Source: an archaeon (GTDB lineage: Archaea; Nanobdellota; Nanobdellia; Woesearchaeales; GW2011-AR9). From it: a stretch of DNA of 35,101 bases. The stretch is taken from contig JAHFSD010000006.1 of NCBI GenBank assembly GCA_023265925.1, forward strand, positions 1-35,101, given 5' to 3'. A program made the position numbers and the translations under genes. The notes beneath the pieces were generated by a model that did not search any database, had not been told where the DNA came from, and saw nothing but the letters and a program-made list of their open reading frames with translations. Shown here piece after piece: positions 1-8,821 of the stretch; positions within the stretch are counted from its first letter, which is position 1, and the number at the start of each line of letters is the position of its first letter.

Positions 1-53
1 CCTCGATTTTCTTCCTGGTCAGGCGCATAGGCAGCGGAGATAAGAGGGCGCTT

Positions 54-461
54 TTAAAGATTTCTGTTCTCTTTCTCTAACAGTTCATCCACTATTAACC
101 CTTTCCGCTTGGCCTGCTCCAGTGACACCGCCCATAAATTGCCGGTCCGTTCCAGGTCTTCCAGCAGCAGGAAATACCACGGCTCGCGGGGAAACCGCAC
201 CCCGATCCAGCTTTCTGCCCCAAATTTCTGCGAGAACGTTTTCAATTGTTCAATCTCTTCGTCAGGAAAATATTTCTTTTTGTCCTTGGTTACTTTGCAT
301 TCGATGGCCACTCGGCGCACCGCGTTCCCGGCCAAGATGTCCGGAGAAGGATAATGGGAGCTTCCTGAACCTGCAGACCTAATTGCCGACCAGCCCGCCT
401 GATGGAATAAGTGGATGAGCTCCCGTTCCCCCTTGATGCCTTTGGCTTTTTGCTGGATCAT
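54..461 (-). CDS. hjc: Holliday junction resolvase Hjc-like
   Basis: ORF with KGxxxERELIxLF...AIRSAGSG...PDILA...AIECKVTK, the archaeal Hjc nuclease pattern. Confidence 0.85.
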   Translation of the reverse strand: MIQQKAKGIKGERELIHLFHQAGWSAIRSAGSGSSHYPSPDILAGNAVRRVAIECKVTKDKKKYFPDEEIEQLKTFSQKFGAESWIGVRFPREPWYFLLLEDLERTGNLWAVSLEQAKRKGLIVDELLEKENRNL

Positions 462-563
462 GTTGTAAAGGAAAAGAATTTTCTATTTAAGGCATTCGGT
501 TTTAGGGCTCCATTAAAAAGCTTGTTAAGAAAACATGCCTGTTTTTGAATGAGACCCAAAAAT

Positions 564-572
564 CTTATAAAT
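564..572 (+). promoter_or_regulatory. TATA box (CTTATAAAT) for the 595 CDS, leaderless spacing
   Basis: TATA-like sequence about 25 nt upstream of the ATG at 595. Confidence 0.5.
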
Positions 573-594
573 CAGCCTGCCTTTTCAGTAGATT

Positions 595-1182
595 ATGACC
601 CAAGCACAAATCCTGCAGCACATCACTCAGGATACCCTAATCGGTGAGATTGTGGAGCAGCATCCCGAAGTTATTGAAACCCTGCTGAGTTATGGCGTTC
701 ATTGCATCGGCTGCCACGTTAGCCCCTATGAGCCGTTAGGCGATGGTTTCCGCAGCCACGGATTGAGTGAGGACGAAATTCAGGGTGCTATCAGGAAATT
801 AAATGAAATGGTGTTGAAAAGCAGTTCTCCGTCCACCTCCAATGGTTCACTTTCCTCTACTGCTGCTACTGTTCATGTTACCGACAAGGCTGCGGCGAAA
901 ATCAAAGAAACCTGCCAGAGCAACCATAAACAAGCCCTGCGTATCTCCGTGAAACCCGGCGGCTGTTCCGGCTTTTCCTACGCGATGGAACTGGATGATC
1001 AGGCTGACGAACAGGACGTCGTGATTGTTGAAAAAGGCGTTTCTGTGTATATCGATCAAGCCAGCATGGCGAAGTTGAATGGCGCCACGGTTGATTATGT
1101 GGAAAGCCTGCAGGCATCAGGATTTAAGATCAGCAATCCTGAAGCGAGCCACAGTTGCGGCTGCGGGAAGAGTTTTGGGTAA
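595..1182 (+). CDS. DUF1858 domain fused to an IscA/HesB-type A-type Fe-S carrier
   Basis: N-terminal ITQDTLIGEIVEQHPEVIETLLSYGVHCIGCHVSPYEPL (DUF1858-like), Ser/Thr-rich linker, then GGCSGFSY...SHSCGCGKSFG (IscA cysteines). Confidence 0.85.
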   Translation: MTQAQILQHITQDTLIGEIVEQHPEVIETLLSYGVHCIGCHVSPYEPLGDGFRSHGLSEDEIQGAIRKLNEMVLKSSSPSTSNGSLSSTAATVHVTDKAAAKIKETCQSNHKQALRISVKPGGCSGFSYAMELDDQADEQDVVIVEKGVSVYIDQASMAKLNGATVDYVESLQASGFKISNPEASHSCGCGKSFG

Positions 1183-1186
1183 TTCT

Positions 1187-2152
1187 ATGACGGTAGAAGA
1201 GGAATATCATTTAATTCAAGAGGGCGTTGGCCTCTTCGACTTCTCACTGGAAGGAAAAATTCTGGTCTCGGGAAAAGACCGGGGAGACTTTCTCAATGGG
1301 TTGGTATCCAATGATGTCAAAAATTTGCCGGTAAATACGGGAATGTTGGCCGCCTTTCTCGACAAGTTCGGAAAAATAATCTCAGACTGCCGCATCTTTA
1401 AGTTTGAAAAGCATCTTCTCCTCGTGCTTCCGTTCCTCCCGCGAAAGAAAATCCTGGAAAAATTACAGCAGGATGCTGCTCTCGTCGATGCTCGTGTGGA
1501 AGATCTTACACCCCAATATGCCCTGCTCAGTGTTCAGGGGAAGAAAGTCGATATTTTCCTAGAGGAATTGTCGGGAAAGACTATTCCTCTGTGGAGCTGC
1601 CTCCAGCAAGTTTTGGCCGATGTGGATGTTGCTATTCTCCGCCTGCCACGTTCCTCCGTTCCCAGTGTCGATCTGCTGATACCTACGTTGGCCTATAAAA
1701 ACATCTTAGCTTGGTTATTAGAGAAAGGAAAAAAGTATCAACTACAGAAAATGAATTATAAAACCTATGACCTCCTGCGGCTGGAAGCAGGAATTCCCTT
1801 ATTTGGCCTTGATTTTGACGAAACGACAATAGTGCCGGAAATCGGGGAAGAGGCGATCAGTTACACCAAGGGCTGTTATGTCGGGCAGGAAGTGGTGGCC
1901 AGAATAAAAAACGTGGGGAAGGGGATGACGGCAAAGAAATTGGTGAAGCTGGAAATGGTGAGCAGGAATCTGGTGGAGAAAGGAACGAAACTTTTTGCTG
2001 CTGGGCAGGAAATTGGTTGGGTGACCAGCAGTGCCTATTCGCCCGGATTACAGAAAGTGTTTGGGTTGGGGTTTGTGAAGAGAGGGTTTTATGACCAAGT
2101 GAGAGAAGTGGAAGTGGGAGAGAAGAGATTGAAAGCGATGGTAGTAAGTTAG
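1187..2152 (+). CDS. YgfZ/GcvT-like folate-binding protein (IBA57 type)
   Basis: YTKGCYVGQEVVARIKNVGK matches the YgfZ signature KGCYxGQE; internal ATG at 1187 is preferred because the track start at 1079 overlaps the IscA gene. Confidence 0.82.
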   Translation: MTVEEEYHLIQEGVGLFDFSLEGKILVSGKDRGDFLNGLVSNDVKNLPVNTGMLAAFLDKFGKIISDCRIFKFEKHLLLVLPFLPRKKILEKLQQDAALVDARVEDLTPQYALLSVQGKKVDIFLEELSGKTIPLWSCLQQVLADVDVAILRLPRSSVPSVDLLIPTLAYKNILAWLLEKGKKYQLQKMNYKTYDLLRLEAGIPLFGLDFDETTIVPEIGEEAISYTKGCYVGQEVVARIKNVGKGMTAKKLVKLEMVSRNLVEKGTKLFAAGQEIGWVTSSAYSPGLQKVFGLGFVKRGFYDQVREVEVGEKRLKAMVVS

Positions 2153-2163
2153 AAAAAGATAAA

Positions 2164-2265
2164 TGGACCTGCCGGGACTTCCAGGCTGCAATGAAGATTG
2201 CCTGCCGATCGAACCCGGACCTCATCGTTGCGAACGATGTATCGTAGCCGTTTGACTACAGGCCC
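2164..2265 (-). tRNA. tRNA-Ala (anticodon CGC) with a 30-nt T-loop intron (about 2178-2207)
   Basis: Acceptor GGGCCTG/CAGGTCC with the G3:U70 alanine identity pair, anticodon arm CATCG-TTCGCAA-CGATG, T-stem CCGGG/CCCGG; removing 30 nt restores T-loop TTCGATT; no encoded CCA. Confidence 0.85.
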
Positions 2266-2390
2266 ACTTTCTCTTAAGAAGGCGTTTTCTTTAAAAATGT
2301 TTTAGTTTTCTAATCCTTGGAAAGTTTTGTTATCAGTTGATACTTTTAATTATCCTGTAGATTGCTCTATCCGGTCATTTTTATAAGCTA

Positions 2391-2400
2391 AAATATATAA
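2391..2400 (+). promoter_or_regulatory. TATA box of alaS
   Basis: AAATATATAA about 24 nt upstream of the ATG at 2424. Confidence 0.5.
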
Positions 2401-2423
2401 ATCAAACCTCTTTCACCCAGCCC

Positions 2424-4172
2424 ATGAACGCCCCACAGCTCATCCAAAAATATCTGGACTTCTTTAAGAGCAAAGGTCACGCGGTCATCCCTTCCGCTTC
2501 TCTAATCCCCGCCAATGATGCTTCGGTCTTGTTCAATACGGCGGGGATGCAGCCGCTCGTGCCGTATTTAATGGGAGGGAAACATCCGCAAGGAACACGA
2601 CTGGTCAATGTGCAGAAGTGCCTTCGTACCGTAGATTTTGAAAATATTGGAGATAATACTCATCACACCTTCTTTCAGATGCTCGGCAACTGGTCGTTAG
2701 GTGATTATTTCAAGAAAGAAGCGATTGAATGGAGTTTTGAGTTTCTCACCAGCAGAAAATGGCTGGGAATTCCGGTGAGCAGGCTGGGCATCACGGTCTA
2801 TCAGGGCGATAAAGCTGTTCCGCGCGATGAAGAATCCTATGCCCGGTGGCGAAAGGCAGGCATTCCCGAAGAGAGAATCGCTTTTCAGGGGCAGGACAAT
2901 TTCTGGATTGCCGGGGAAACCGGGCCGTGCGGGCCATCAACAGAAATGTTTTATTGGATCGGGGAAGGGAACGCACCGGCAAAATTTGATCCGGCCGATG
3001 CCCGCTGGATGGAAATCTGGAATGATGTGTTCATGGCCTACAACAAAAAGGAAGATGGCACGGTCATTCCCCTCAAACAAAAAAATGTTGATACCGGGAT
3101 GGGCTTAGAGAGAACGTTAGCGGTCATTAACGGCAAGAAGAGCGCCTATGAAACCGATTTATTCCTGCCAGTCATTCAGAAAATTGAGCAGCTGAGCGGA
3201 AAGAAATATCGGAAAGAGCAGCGATCGATGCGCATTATTGCTGACCATCTTCGGGCGGCCGTGTTTATTCTCGGCGATGAGCAGGCCGTCCTGCCCTCGA
3301 ATGTGGACCGCGGCTATGTCTTACGCCGCCTGATCAGGAGAATCGTGCGCTACGGGAAAATGATCGGAATGCCCAGCCCGTTCACCGCGAAATTGGCGGA
3401 AGAAGTGGTGAAAGAATATAGTAGCTTCTATCCAGAATTGGAACGAAACCAGCAGCAGTTGTTCAGCGAATTGCCGAAAGAAGAAGATAAGTTTGAGCAG
3501 ACCCTGGAAAAGGGCCTGAAAGAATTGGAACGAATGGCCAACCAGGGCGATATTTCCGGCGTCAATGCCTTTCTGCTCTTCCAGAGTTATGGCTTCCCGC
3601 TGGAGATGACGGAGGAAATGGCCGCGGAGAAAGGAATCAAAGTGGATATAAAAGGGTTTCTGGCGGAATACGAGAAACACAAAGAACTATCCCGCCTGGG
3701 AGCAGAAAAAAAGTTTAAAGGCGGCTTAGCTGACACTTCCCCCCTCGTGGTCAGGATGCATACCGCCACCCATCTGCTCAATGAAGCCTTGCGCAAAGTT
3801 ATTTCTCCCGCCATTCATCAGCGGGGCAGCAACATTACGCCGGAACGACTGCGTTTTGACTTCAGTTTTGAGCGGAAATTGACCCCTGAGGAAATAAAGA
3901 AAGTGCAAGAGGAAGTGAATAGGGTGATCAAGGCCAACCTGACCGTCATCAGGAAAGAGCTGCCGTTCAAGGACGCCGAGAAATTGGGGGCGGAAAAGGA
4001 ATTCGGGCAGAAATATCCGGACAAAGTATCGGTTTATTTTGTGGGGGAGTATTCCAAGGAATTCTGTGGCGGGCCGCATGTGCAGCATACCAACGAAATC
4101 GGGAAGTTTAGGATTGTGAAGGAGGAATCCGTGGCCGCCGGGGTGAGAAGGATTAAGGCGGTGGTGGAATAA
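2424..4172 (+). CDS. alaS: Alanyl-tRNA synthetase, short form ending after the editing domain
   Basis: Catalytic core FFKSKGHAVIPSASLIP, MHTATHLLNEAL and CGGPHV editing motifs; ends at GVRRIKAVVE with no DHHA1/C-Ala domain. Confidence 0.95.
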   Translation: MNAPQLIQKYLDFFKSKGHAVIPSASLIPANDASVLFNTAGMQPLVPYLMGGKHPQGTRLVNVQKCLRTVDFENIGDNTHHTFFQMLGNWSLGDYFKKEAIEWSFEFLTSRKWLGIPVSRLGITVYQGDKAVPRDEESYARWRKAGIPEERIAFQGQDNFWIAGETGPCGPSTEMFYWIGEGNAPAKFDPADARWMEIWNDVFMAYNKKEDGTVIPLKQKNVDTGMGLERTLAVINGKKSAYETDLFLPVIQKIEQLSGKKYRKEQRSMRIIADHLRAAVFILGDEQAVLPSNVDRGYVLRRLIRRIVRYGKMIGMPSPFTAKLAEEVVKEYSSFYPELERNQQQLFSELPKEEDKFEQTLEKGLKELERMANQGDISGVNAFLLFQSYGFPLEMTEEMAAEKGIKVDIKGFLAEYEKHKELSRLGAEKKFKGGLADTSPLVVRMHTATHLLNEALRKVISPAIHQRGSNITPERLRFDFSFERKLTPEEIKKVQEEVNRVIKANLTVIRKELPFKDAEKLGAEKEFGQKYPDKVSVYFVGEYSKEFCGGPHVQHTNEIGKFRIVKEESVAAGVRRIKAVVE

Positions 4173-4197
4173 AGCAGAGTTAAGGTGGAAAGAAAAA

Positions 4198-4527
4198 TCA
4201 TATCCTTTCGTAGATAACTACGCGTGCTCCTAAGCTGGAGATCATGCTTGGAGTAGCGTAAGATATAACTTCTCCTATTTTTTGAGATGTAATAGGAAAG
4301 TCATATTTTTTACGATAGGTTCCCAATCCTGTTTTTACCATCTCTGATTTGGCGATAAGCAGAGCATTTTCATCAGGGCTAAAATAATCCGGCCTAAAGT
4401 TTGTAATTGCAGGTTCCCGACTAGGATGTAATGTTCTATGATCTGGAAGGGCAAAAACTAATTCTAACTCTCTTAACAGTTCTTTGATATCTGTTCGTTC
4501 ATTATTCATTTTTATCATTCCTATCAT
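4198..4527 (-). CDS. Hypothetical protein
   Basis: 109-aa ORF divergent from the TrmB-like gene; no family recognised; start may be the internal Met (MNNERTD). Confidence 0.5.
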   Translation of the reverse strand: MIGMIKMNNERTDIKELLRELELVFALPDHRTLHPSREPAITNFRPDYFSPDENALLIAKSEMVKTGLGTYRKKYDFPITSQKIGEVISYATPSMISSLGARVVIYERI

Positions 4528-4589
4528 TCCTATACTGTATATAAATATTATTCCTCCCCTACGGGGGAAGAATAGAAAGATTTAAATAC

Positions 4590-5366
4590 TTGGCCGATAG
4601 AAAAAGGATCATGGACCCTGAAATGATTCTCGAGGAGATAGGGCTGACTAGAAATGAAGTAAGGATTTATCTGGCGCTCTTGGAATTAGGCTCTACCACT
4701 TCGGGAGCGATTATAAAAAAGACCGGGATTCATACTTCTAAAGTTTATGATGGACTAGAACGACTTATCGAAAAGGGATTAGTCAGTTATGTGATTATCG
4801 CTGATACCAAACATTTTAAAGCGGTGAATCCGGAACGCTTGCTTGATTTCTTAGAGGAAAAGAAGAATAAAATCAGGCAGGAAGAAGAGCGTATTAAGAG
4901 TATTCTGCCGGAACTACGATTAAAACAGCAGTTGGTCGGGGACGATACGGAAGCGGAGATTTTTCGTGGCTGGAAAGGGCTCGAAACCGTCTATAAAATG
5001 TTGAGAGATACGCTGAAGAAAGGCGAGTTCAACTATGTTTTTGGAGCAAGCAAAGGTGAAGATAAAGAGCATGTTCGCATCTTCTTTACTAAACATCTTA
5101 AATTGCTGGCGCAGAAAAAAATCAAGCAAAAAATCATTTATAACGAATCAGCCCGAGGGAATATTCCTGAAAATCTGTGTTATCCTCAACTGTTCCAGGT
5201 GAGATATATGTCTAATATGACGCCGGCGGAAATCAATATCTGGGCTGACAAAGTTATGATTGTTATTTTGACAAGGAAGCCAACGGTTATTTTGCTGAGC
5301 AATAAGAACGTTGCCGACTCTTTCCGACAGTATTTTGAATTGATGTGGCAGATGGCCAAACCGTAA
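4590..5366 (+). CDS. TrmB-family transcriptional regulator
   Basis: IGLTRNEVRIYLALLELGSTTSGAIIKKTGIHTSKVYDGLERLIEKGLV winged helix followed by a TrmB-like C-terminal domain; start may be 4611. Confidence 0.85.
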   Translation: MADRKRIMDPEMILEEIGLTRNEVRIYLALLELGSTTSGAIIKKTGIHTSKVYDGLERLIEKGLVSYVIIADTKHFKAVNPERLLDFLEEKKNKIRQEEERIKSILPELRLKQQLVGDDTEAEIFRGWKGLETVYKMLRDTLKKGEFNYVFGASKGEDKEHVRIFFTKHLKLLAQKKIKQKIIYNESARGNIPENLCYPQLFQVRYMSNMTPAEINIWADKVMIVILTRKPTVILLSNKNVADSFRQYFELMWQMAKP

Positions 5367-5432
5367 TCGGGAGCCAGAATTACTATGTTCCACCAAAAAG
5401 TTTAAAGATGTGGTGTGTTTTAGATATTTCTG

Positions 5433-5678
5433 GTGATACCCATGTATCAAATCTTTCAAAAGGAAATAGACGAACAAGGGAGAGTTATCCTGCCGCGGGA
5501 ATGGCGGCAAGAGTTGAAAACTAAAAAAATAATTATTATCATGGAAGATCGGGTACTGAAAGTCTTAGCTGAACCACAACAGCTCAGTTCTTTCTTTGAT
5601 AAAGGCCGGAAGAGTACTTTAAAAGCCAATCCTTTTGAGAACTATGATGAATGCCTGGCCGAGGCTAGTTTACCATGA
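5433..5678 (+). CDS. AbrB/SpoVT-type antitoxin-like protein
   Basis: QKEIDEQGRVILPREWRQELKTKKIIIIMEDRVLKV swapped-hairpin motif; overlaps the PIN ORF by ATGA. Confidence 0.78.
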   Translation: MIPMYQIFQKEIDEQGRVILPREWRQELKTKKIIIIMEDRVLKVLAEPQQLSSFFDKGRKSTLKANPFENYDECLAEASLP

Positions 5679-5878
5679 AGTTTCTTGATGCTAACATACT
5701 TATTTATGCTTGTTTCGTACCCAGATCCACCTTAACTTCAAAAGAAAAATCTCTGAAGGAAAAAAGTCAGGCAATTCTCCGCCGGGTCGATGAAGGTGAA
5801 CCTGTAGCTATTTCAGAAATTTATACTTTCGATCGTGATTTCAAAAAGTTTTCGTGGATAAAGGTGGTGCAGAAGTGA
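5675..5878 (+). pseudogene. Internally shortened PIN-domain (VapC-like) ORF
   Basis: MKFLDANILIYACF N-terminus and TFDRDFKKFSWIKVV C-terminus retained, but only 67 aa; central PIN helices missing. Confidence 0.6.
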
Positions 5879-5949
5879 GGTGTCGTGAGAAAGATTAAAG
5901 CAGTGGTGGGGCAGAAAGTATTTAAAGACCATTTCTTTTACCTAAAATC

Positions 5950-6072
5950 ATGGTAATGACACTACATCAAAACAAAAATATCGAAGTGGTCGGCTCCATA
6001 ATCGCTTTGATTGGAATCATCCTCGCCTTCATTGGAATTGTCCTCCTCTTAATCAAAGTTCTCTTTAGCTGA
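5950..6072 (+). CDS. Small single-TM protein (40 aa), not in the ORF track
   Basis: ATG at 5950 to TGA at 6070-6072: MVMTLHQNKNIEVVGSIIALIGIILAFIGIVLLLIKVLFS; stop overlaps the MutY ATG (TGATG). Confidence 0.55.
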   Translation: MVMTLHQNKNIEVVGSIIALIGIILAFIGIVLLLIKVLFS

Positions 6073-7016
6073 TGATGCTCATTCACCTCTTCTTCAACCA
6101 AAAACTGCTCTCCTGGTATGCCCGGAACAAACGTTCCCTGCCCTGGCGCCATCATCCTACTCCTTACCATGTTCTCGTCTCCGAGATCATGCTGCAGCAG
6201 ACGCCAGTATCAAGAGTGCTGGTGAAATTTAAAGAATTTACAGAGAAATTTCCCACGTTACCCGATTTAGCCCGGGCTTCCAGGGCGGAGGTCATTCAGG
6301 CCTGGAGCGGGATGGGGTACAATAGGAGGGCCTTGTTACTACATAAATTTGCGCAAGTGGTTATCAAAAAAAAGGGCGGCATCATTCCCTATTCTCCAGA
6401 AACCTTACGAACCCTTCCTGGCATTGGGCCCTATACTGCCGGAGCGATCGCCAGTTTTGCTTACAACCAGCCGGAACCAGCTATTGACGTCAATGTCCGT
6501 CGTATCTATATGCGTTTCTTCCATGGAAAAGATCAAGGCCTGCCAATGGGGAAGAAAGAAGAACAACAATTATATCAGTTAGTGAAGAAAAGTATTCCTC
6601 TCAGAAAAAGCAACTTGCTGCATAATGCCCTGATGGATTTTGGCTCGCTGGTCTGCACACGGGATACACCTCAATGCGGAAGATGTCCCTTACAATCAAC
6701 CTGTGCGTTCTATCCCCTCTACCAACAACGTGGAGAAAAAATCTTGTTCCCACCACGGAAACGGCAGGAGCCGGGAGTTTATGAAAACGGCAAATTCGTC
6801 CCCAACCGTATTTTCCGGGGCAGGCTGGTGGAATGGGTGCGGAAGAACGAAAAGAAGGGGATACCATTAATGAAGTTGGGAAAAGCGATTAAGGAGGATT
6901 TTAAAGGTGCGGATAAGGAATGGATACTATCGCGGTGCGAACAACTGAGAAAGGACAGATTGGTAAATTATCATTTAACTAAAAAAAATATTAACCTCGA
7001 GCTAGCACGAGATTGA
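6072..7016 (+). CDS. mutY: A/G-specific adenine glycosylase (MutY-like HhH-GPD with Fe-S cluster)
   Basis: LPWRHHPTPYHVLVSEIMLQQTPVSRV, LPGIGPYTAGAIASFAY, PAIDVNVRRI, Cys cluster CTRDTPQCGRCPLQSTC. Confidence 0.87.
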   Translation: MMLIHLFFNQKLLSWYARNKRSLPWRHHPTPYHVLVSEIMLQQTPVSRVLVKFKEFTEKFPTLPDLARASRAEVIQAWSGMGYNRRALLLHKFAQVVIKKKGGIIPYSPETLRTLPGIGPYTAGAIASFAYNQPEPAIDVNVRRIYMRFFHGKDQGLPMGKKEEQQLYQLVKKSIPLRKSNLLHNALMDFGSLVCTRDTPQCGRCPLQSTCAFYPLYQQRGEKILFPPRKRQEPGVYENGKFVPNRIFRGRLVEWVRKNEKKGIPLMKLGKAIKEDFKGADKEWILSRCEQLRKDRLVNYHLTKKNINLELARD

Positions 7017-7063
7017 CGAAACCATTATATATCAATCTGTACAACTGTCTAAAAAATCATACC

Positions 7064-7492
7064 ATGAAACCCTTCCACAAATTCCTGGACCATACTGCTG
7101 ACGTCTTCTTTGTGGCTCGCGGCAACACGCTGCCAGAGCTGTTTGAACAATGCGCTTTCGCGGTGGAAGAAACGATGGTTAATATGGAGAAAGTAAAACA
7201 AAAAAGCCAGGAGAAAATTCTCGTGGAAGCCGACAAAGTGGACGGTCTCCTGTTTGATTTCCTGGACGAGCTGGTCTTTTTTAAGGATTATAAGCAGCTG
7301 GTCTTCAGTAAATTTGACCTGGAGATCAAGGAAGAGCCCGGGAAATATGCCCTGACCTGCCTGGCTTCCGGGGAGAAGATTGATTTTGCCCGTCATGAGC
7401 CCAAAGTGGATGTGAAAGCCATCACCCGGCACCTGTTTGAAGTCACGCATGATGCCAGGGGGTGGAAAGCACAGGTGCTGGTGGATATTTGA
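7064..7492 (+). CDS. Archease
   Basis: MKPFHKFLDHTADVFFVARG...VDGLLFDFLDELVFFKDYKQLVFSKF...VDVKAITRHLFEV; internal start preferred. Confidence 0.92.
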   Translation: MKPFHKFLDHTADVFFVARGNTLPELFEQCAFAVEETMVNMEKVKQKSQEKILVEADKVDGLLFDFLDELVFFKDYKQLVFSKFDLEIKEEPGKYALTCLASGEKIDFARHEPKVDVKAITRHLFEVTHDARGWKAQVLVDI

Positions 7493-7543
7493 GGTCTAAG
7501 TTCGGGGATCCTGTTTCATCATACTGAAATATTACTGTTTGTT

Positions 7544-8752
7544 TCACAACACAAAAAACAATATCACCGGCACGATCAGGCAGCCCATCAGGTGATTCTT
7601 CCCCACGCCCCAAGAGGAAACCACTAAGCCGATGGCTGTCGCTGTCAGCAGGATGGTCATCCCCAGCACACCGTCAAAATAAAATGCCAGGAGGGCAATA
7701 AAAATAATGATGCCCACAATCAATTTCTGATAATTCACCCTGACGATCCAGGTAGCAAACACTTTCGACAACTGTAAGGTCAGAATTGAGGCGAGACCGC
7801 CAACAACTAAAGCGACGCCGATAAACAACATCATTTCCGGAAAACCGATCTGTTCCAGCAGTTTATTGACAATGACAATGGCACCATTCCTGGACTTGTT
7901 TAAAGCATAGGCTGTGGCGATGGAGATCAGCATGTTAGCGGTGTTGATGCCGCCCACTAAACTCAAAAAACCTTCATCACCGATATCACCAACGACATTG
8001 GTGGCCACAATGGCGGCCTGCGACGAGCCAAACCCGGGCAGGAAGGCCGCGACAAAACCCATCCCCGTCGCTGCGGAGACCGATTTTACCGTATTTTTGG
8101 CAGAGATGGTTAAGGGCTTGTGGAAATCCTGTTGAGGAATGGACGATTTTTGCGACAAACTGACGGTGAGCAATGACAGGCCAAACAATCCTGACAATAA
8201 CGGAAATAACGGCTGCTTCAACGTCGGAATGCTGAACACCAGCAATCCTAAACTTCCCGACAATAAGAAAGCGGCCAATGCTTTCCACTGCTTTCCTTTC
8301 TCCCGGCCAATCATGAAAATCATGATCAGGACCAGCAGATAGCCCACGATGCTTTGCACGCCGGCACCCAGCCATTTCATGGCAACGATAAAAAGCGGGA
8401 ACAGCAGGATTCCCAGCAGCAAGCTTCCCAGCGAGCCAATTACCGTGTAGGTAATGGCATTATGTCCCTCACCTTTTAACAGCAGGCGATGCCCGGGAAG
8501 GACGTTGAGGGCTTGCGCCTCATCCGGTGCACCGAGATAAATGCTCGGCAGGGCATCCAAGAACGTGTGGGTGATCGCCAGGCTGATGATATAGACGCCC
8601 AGAACGACGGGAGAGGTGAGCTGCAGCAGGAACGGCGAGGATGACAGGACGAGCAGGGAGACTAAATTGACGTGGATGCCGGGCGTGATGCCGGTGATGA
8701 TGCCGGTAAGAATGCCCAGGAGCAGGCTGAGAAGGATTTCTAAAAAGGCCAT
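7544..8752 (-). CDS. TctA/DUF112-family archaeal membrane protein
   Basis: LLLGILTGIITGITPGIHVN...PGFGSSQAAIVATNV, multi-TM. Confidence 0.8.
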   Translation of the reverse strand: MAFLEILLSLLLGILTGIITGITPGIHVNLVSLLVLSSSPFLLQLTSPVVLGVYIISLAITHTFLDALPSIYLGAPDEAQALNVLPGHRLLLKGEGHNAITYTVIGSLGSLLLGILLFPLFIVAMKWLGAGVQSIVGYLLVLIMIFMIGREKGKQWKALAAFLLSGSLGLLVFSIPTLKQPLFPLLSGLFGLSLLTVSLSQKSSIPQQDFHKPLTISAKNTVKSVSAATGMGFVAAFLPGFGSSQAAIVATNVVGDIGDEGFLSLVGGINTANMLISIATAYALNKSRNGAIVIVNKLLEQIGFPEMMLFIGVALVVGGLASILTLQLSKVFATWIVRVNYQKLIVGIIIFIALLAFYFDGVLGMTILLTATAIGLVVSSWGVGKNHLMGCLIVPVILFFVL

Positions 8753-8821
8753 GTGCAGATGGCGGGGAGAAAAAGACTATTTATGGATTTGGGAGACAAA
8801 ACATGACTATCCCATCCTCAA

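Noticed and set aside
1-53. Possible start of a minus-strand gene (ATG at 28, MRLTRKKIE...)
   Set aside because: Only nine codons are visible before the window edge; cannot be supported.
3321-3680. Long antisense ORFs within alaS (also 3587-3814 and 3726-4088)
   Set aside because: They mirror a strongly supported coding gene; composition is typical of antisense frames and no domain is recognisable.
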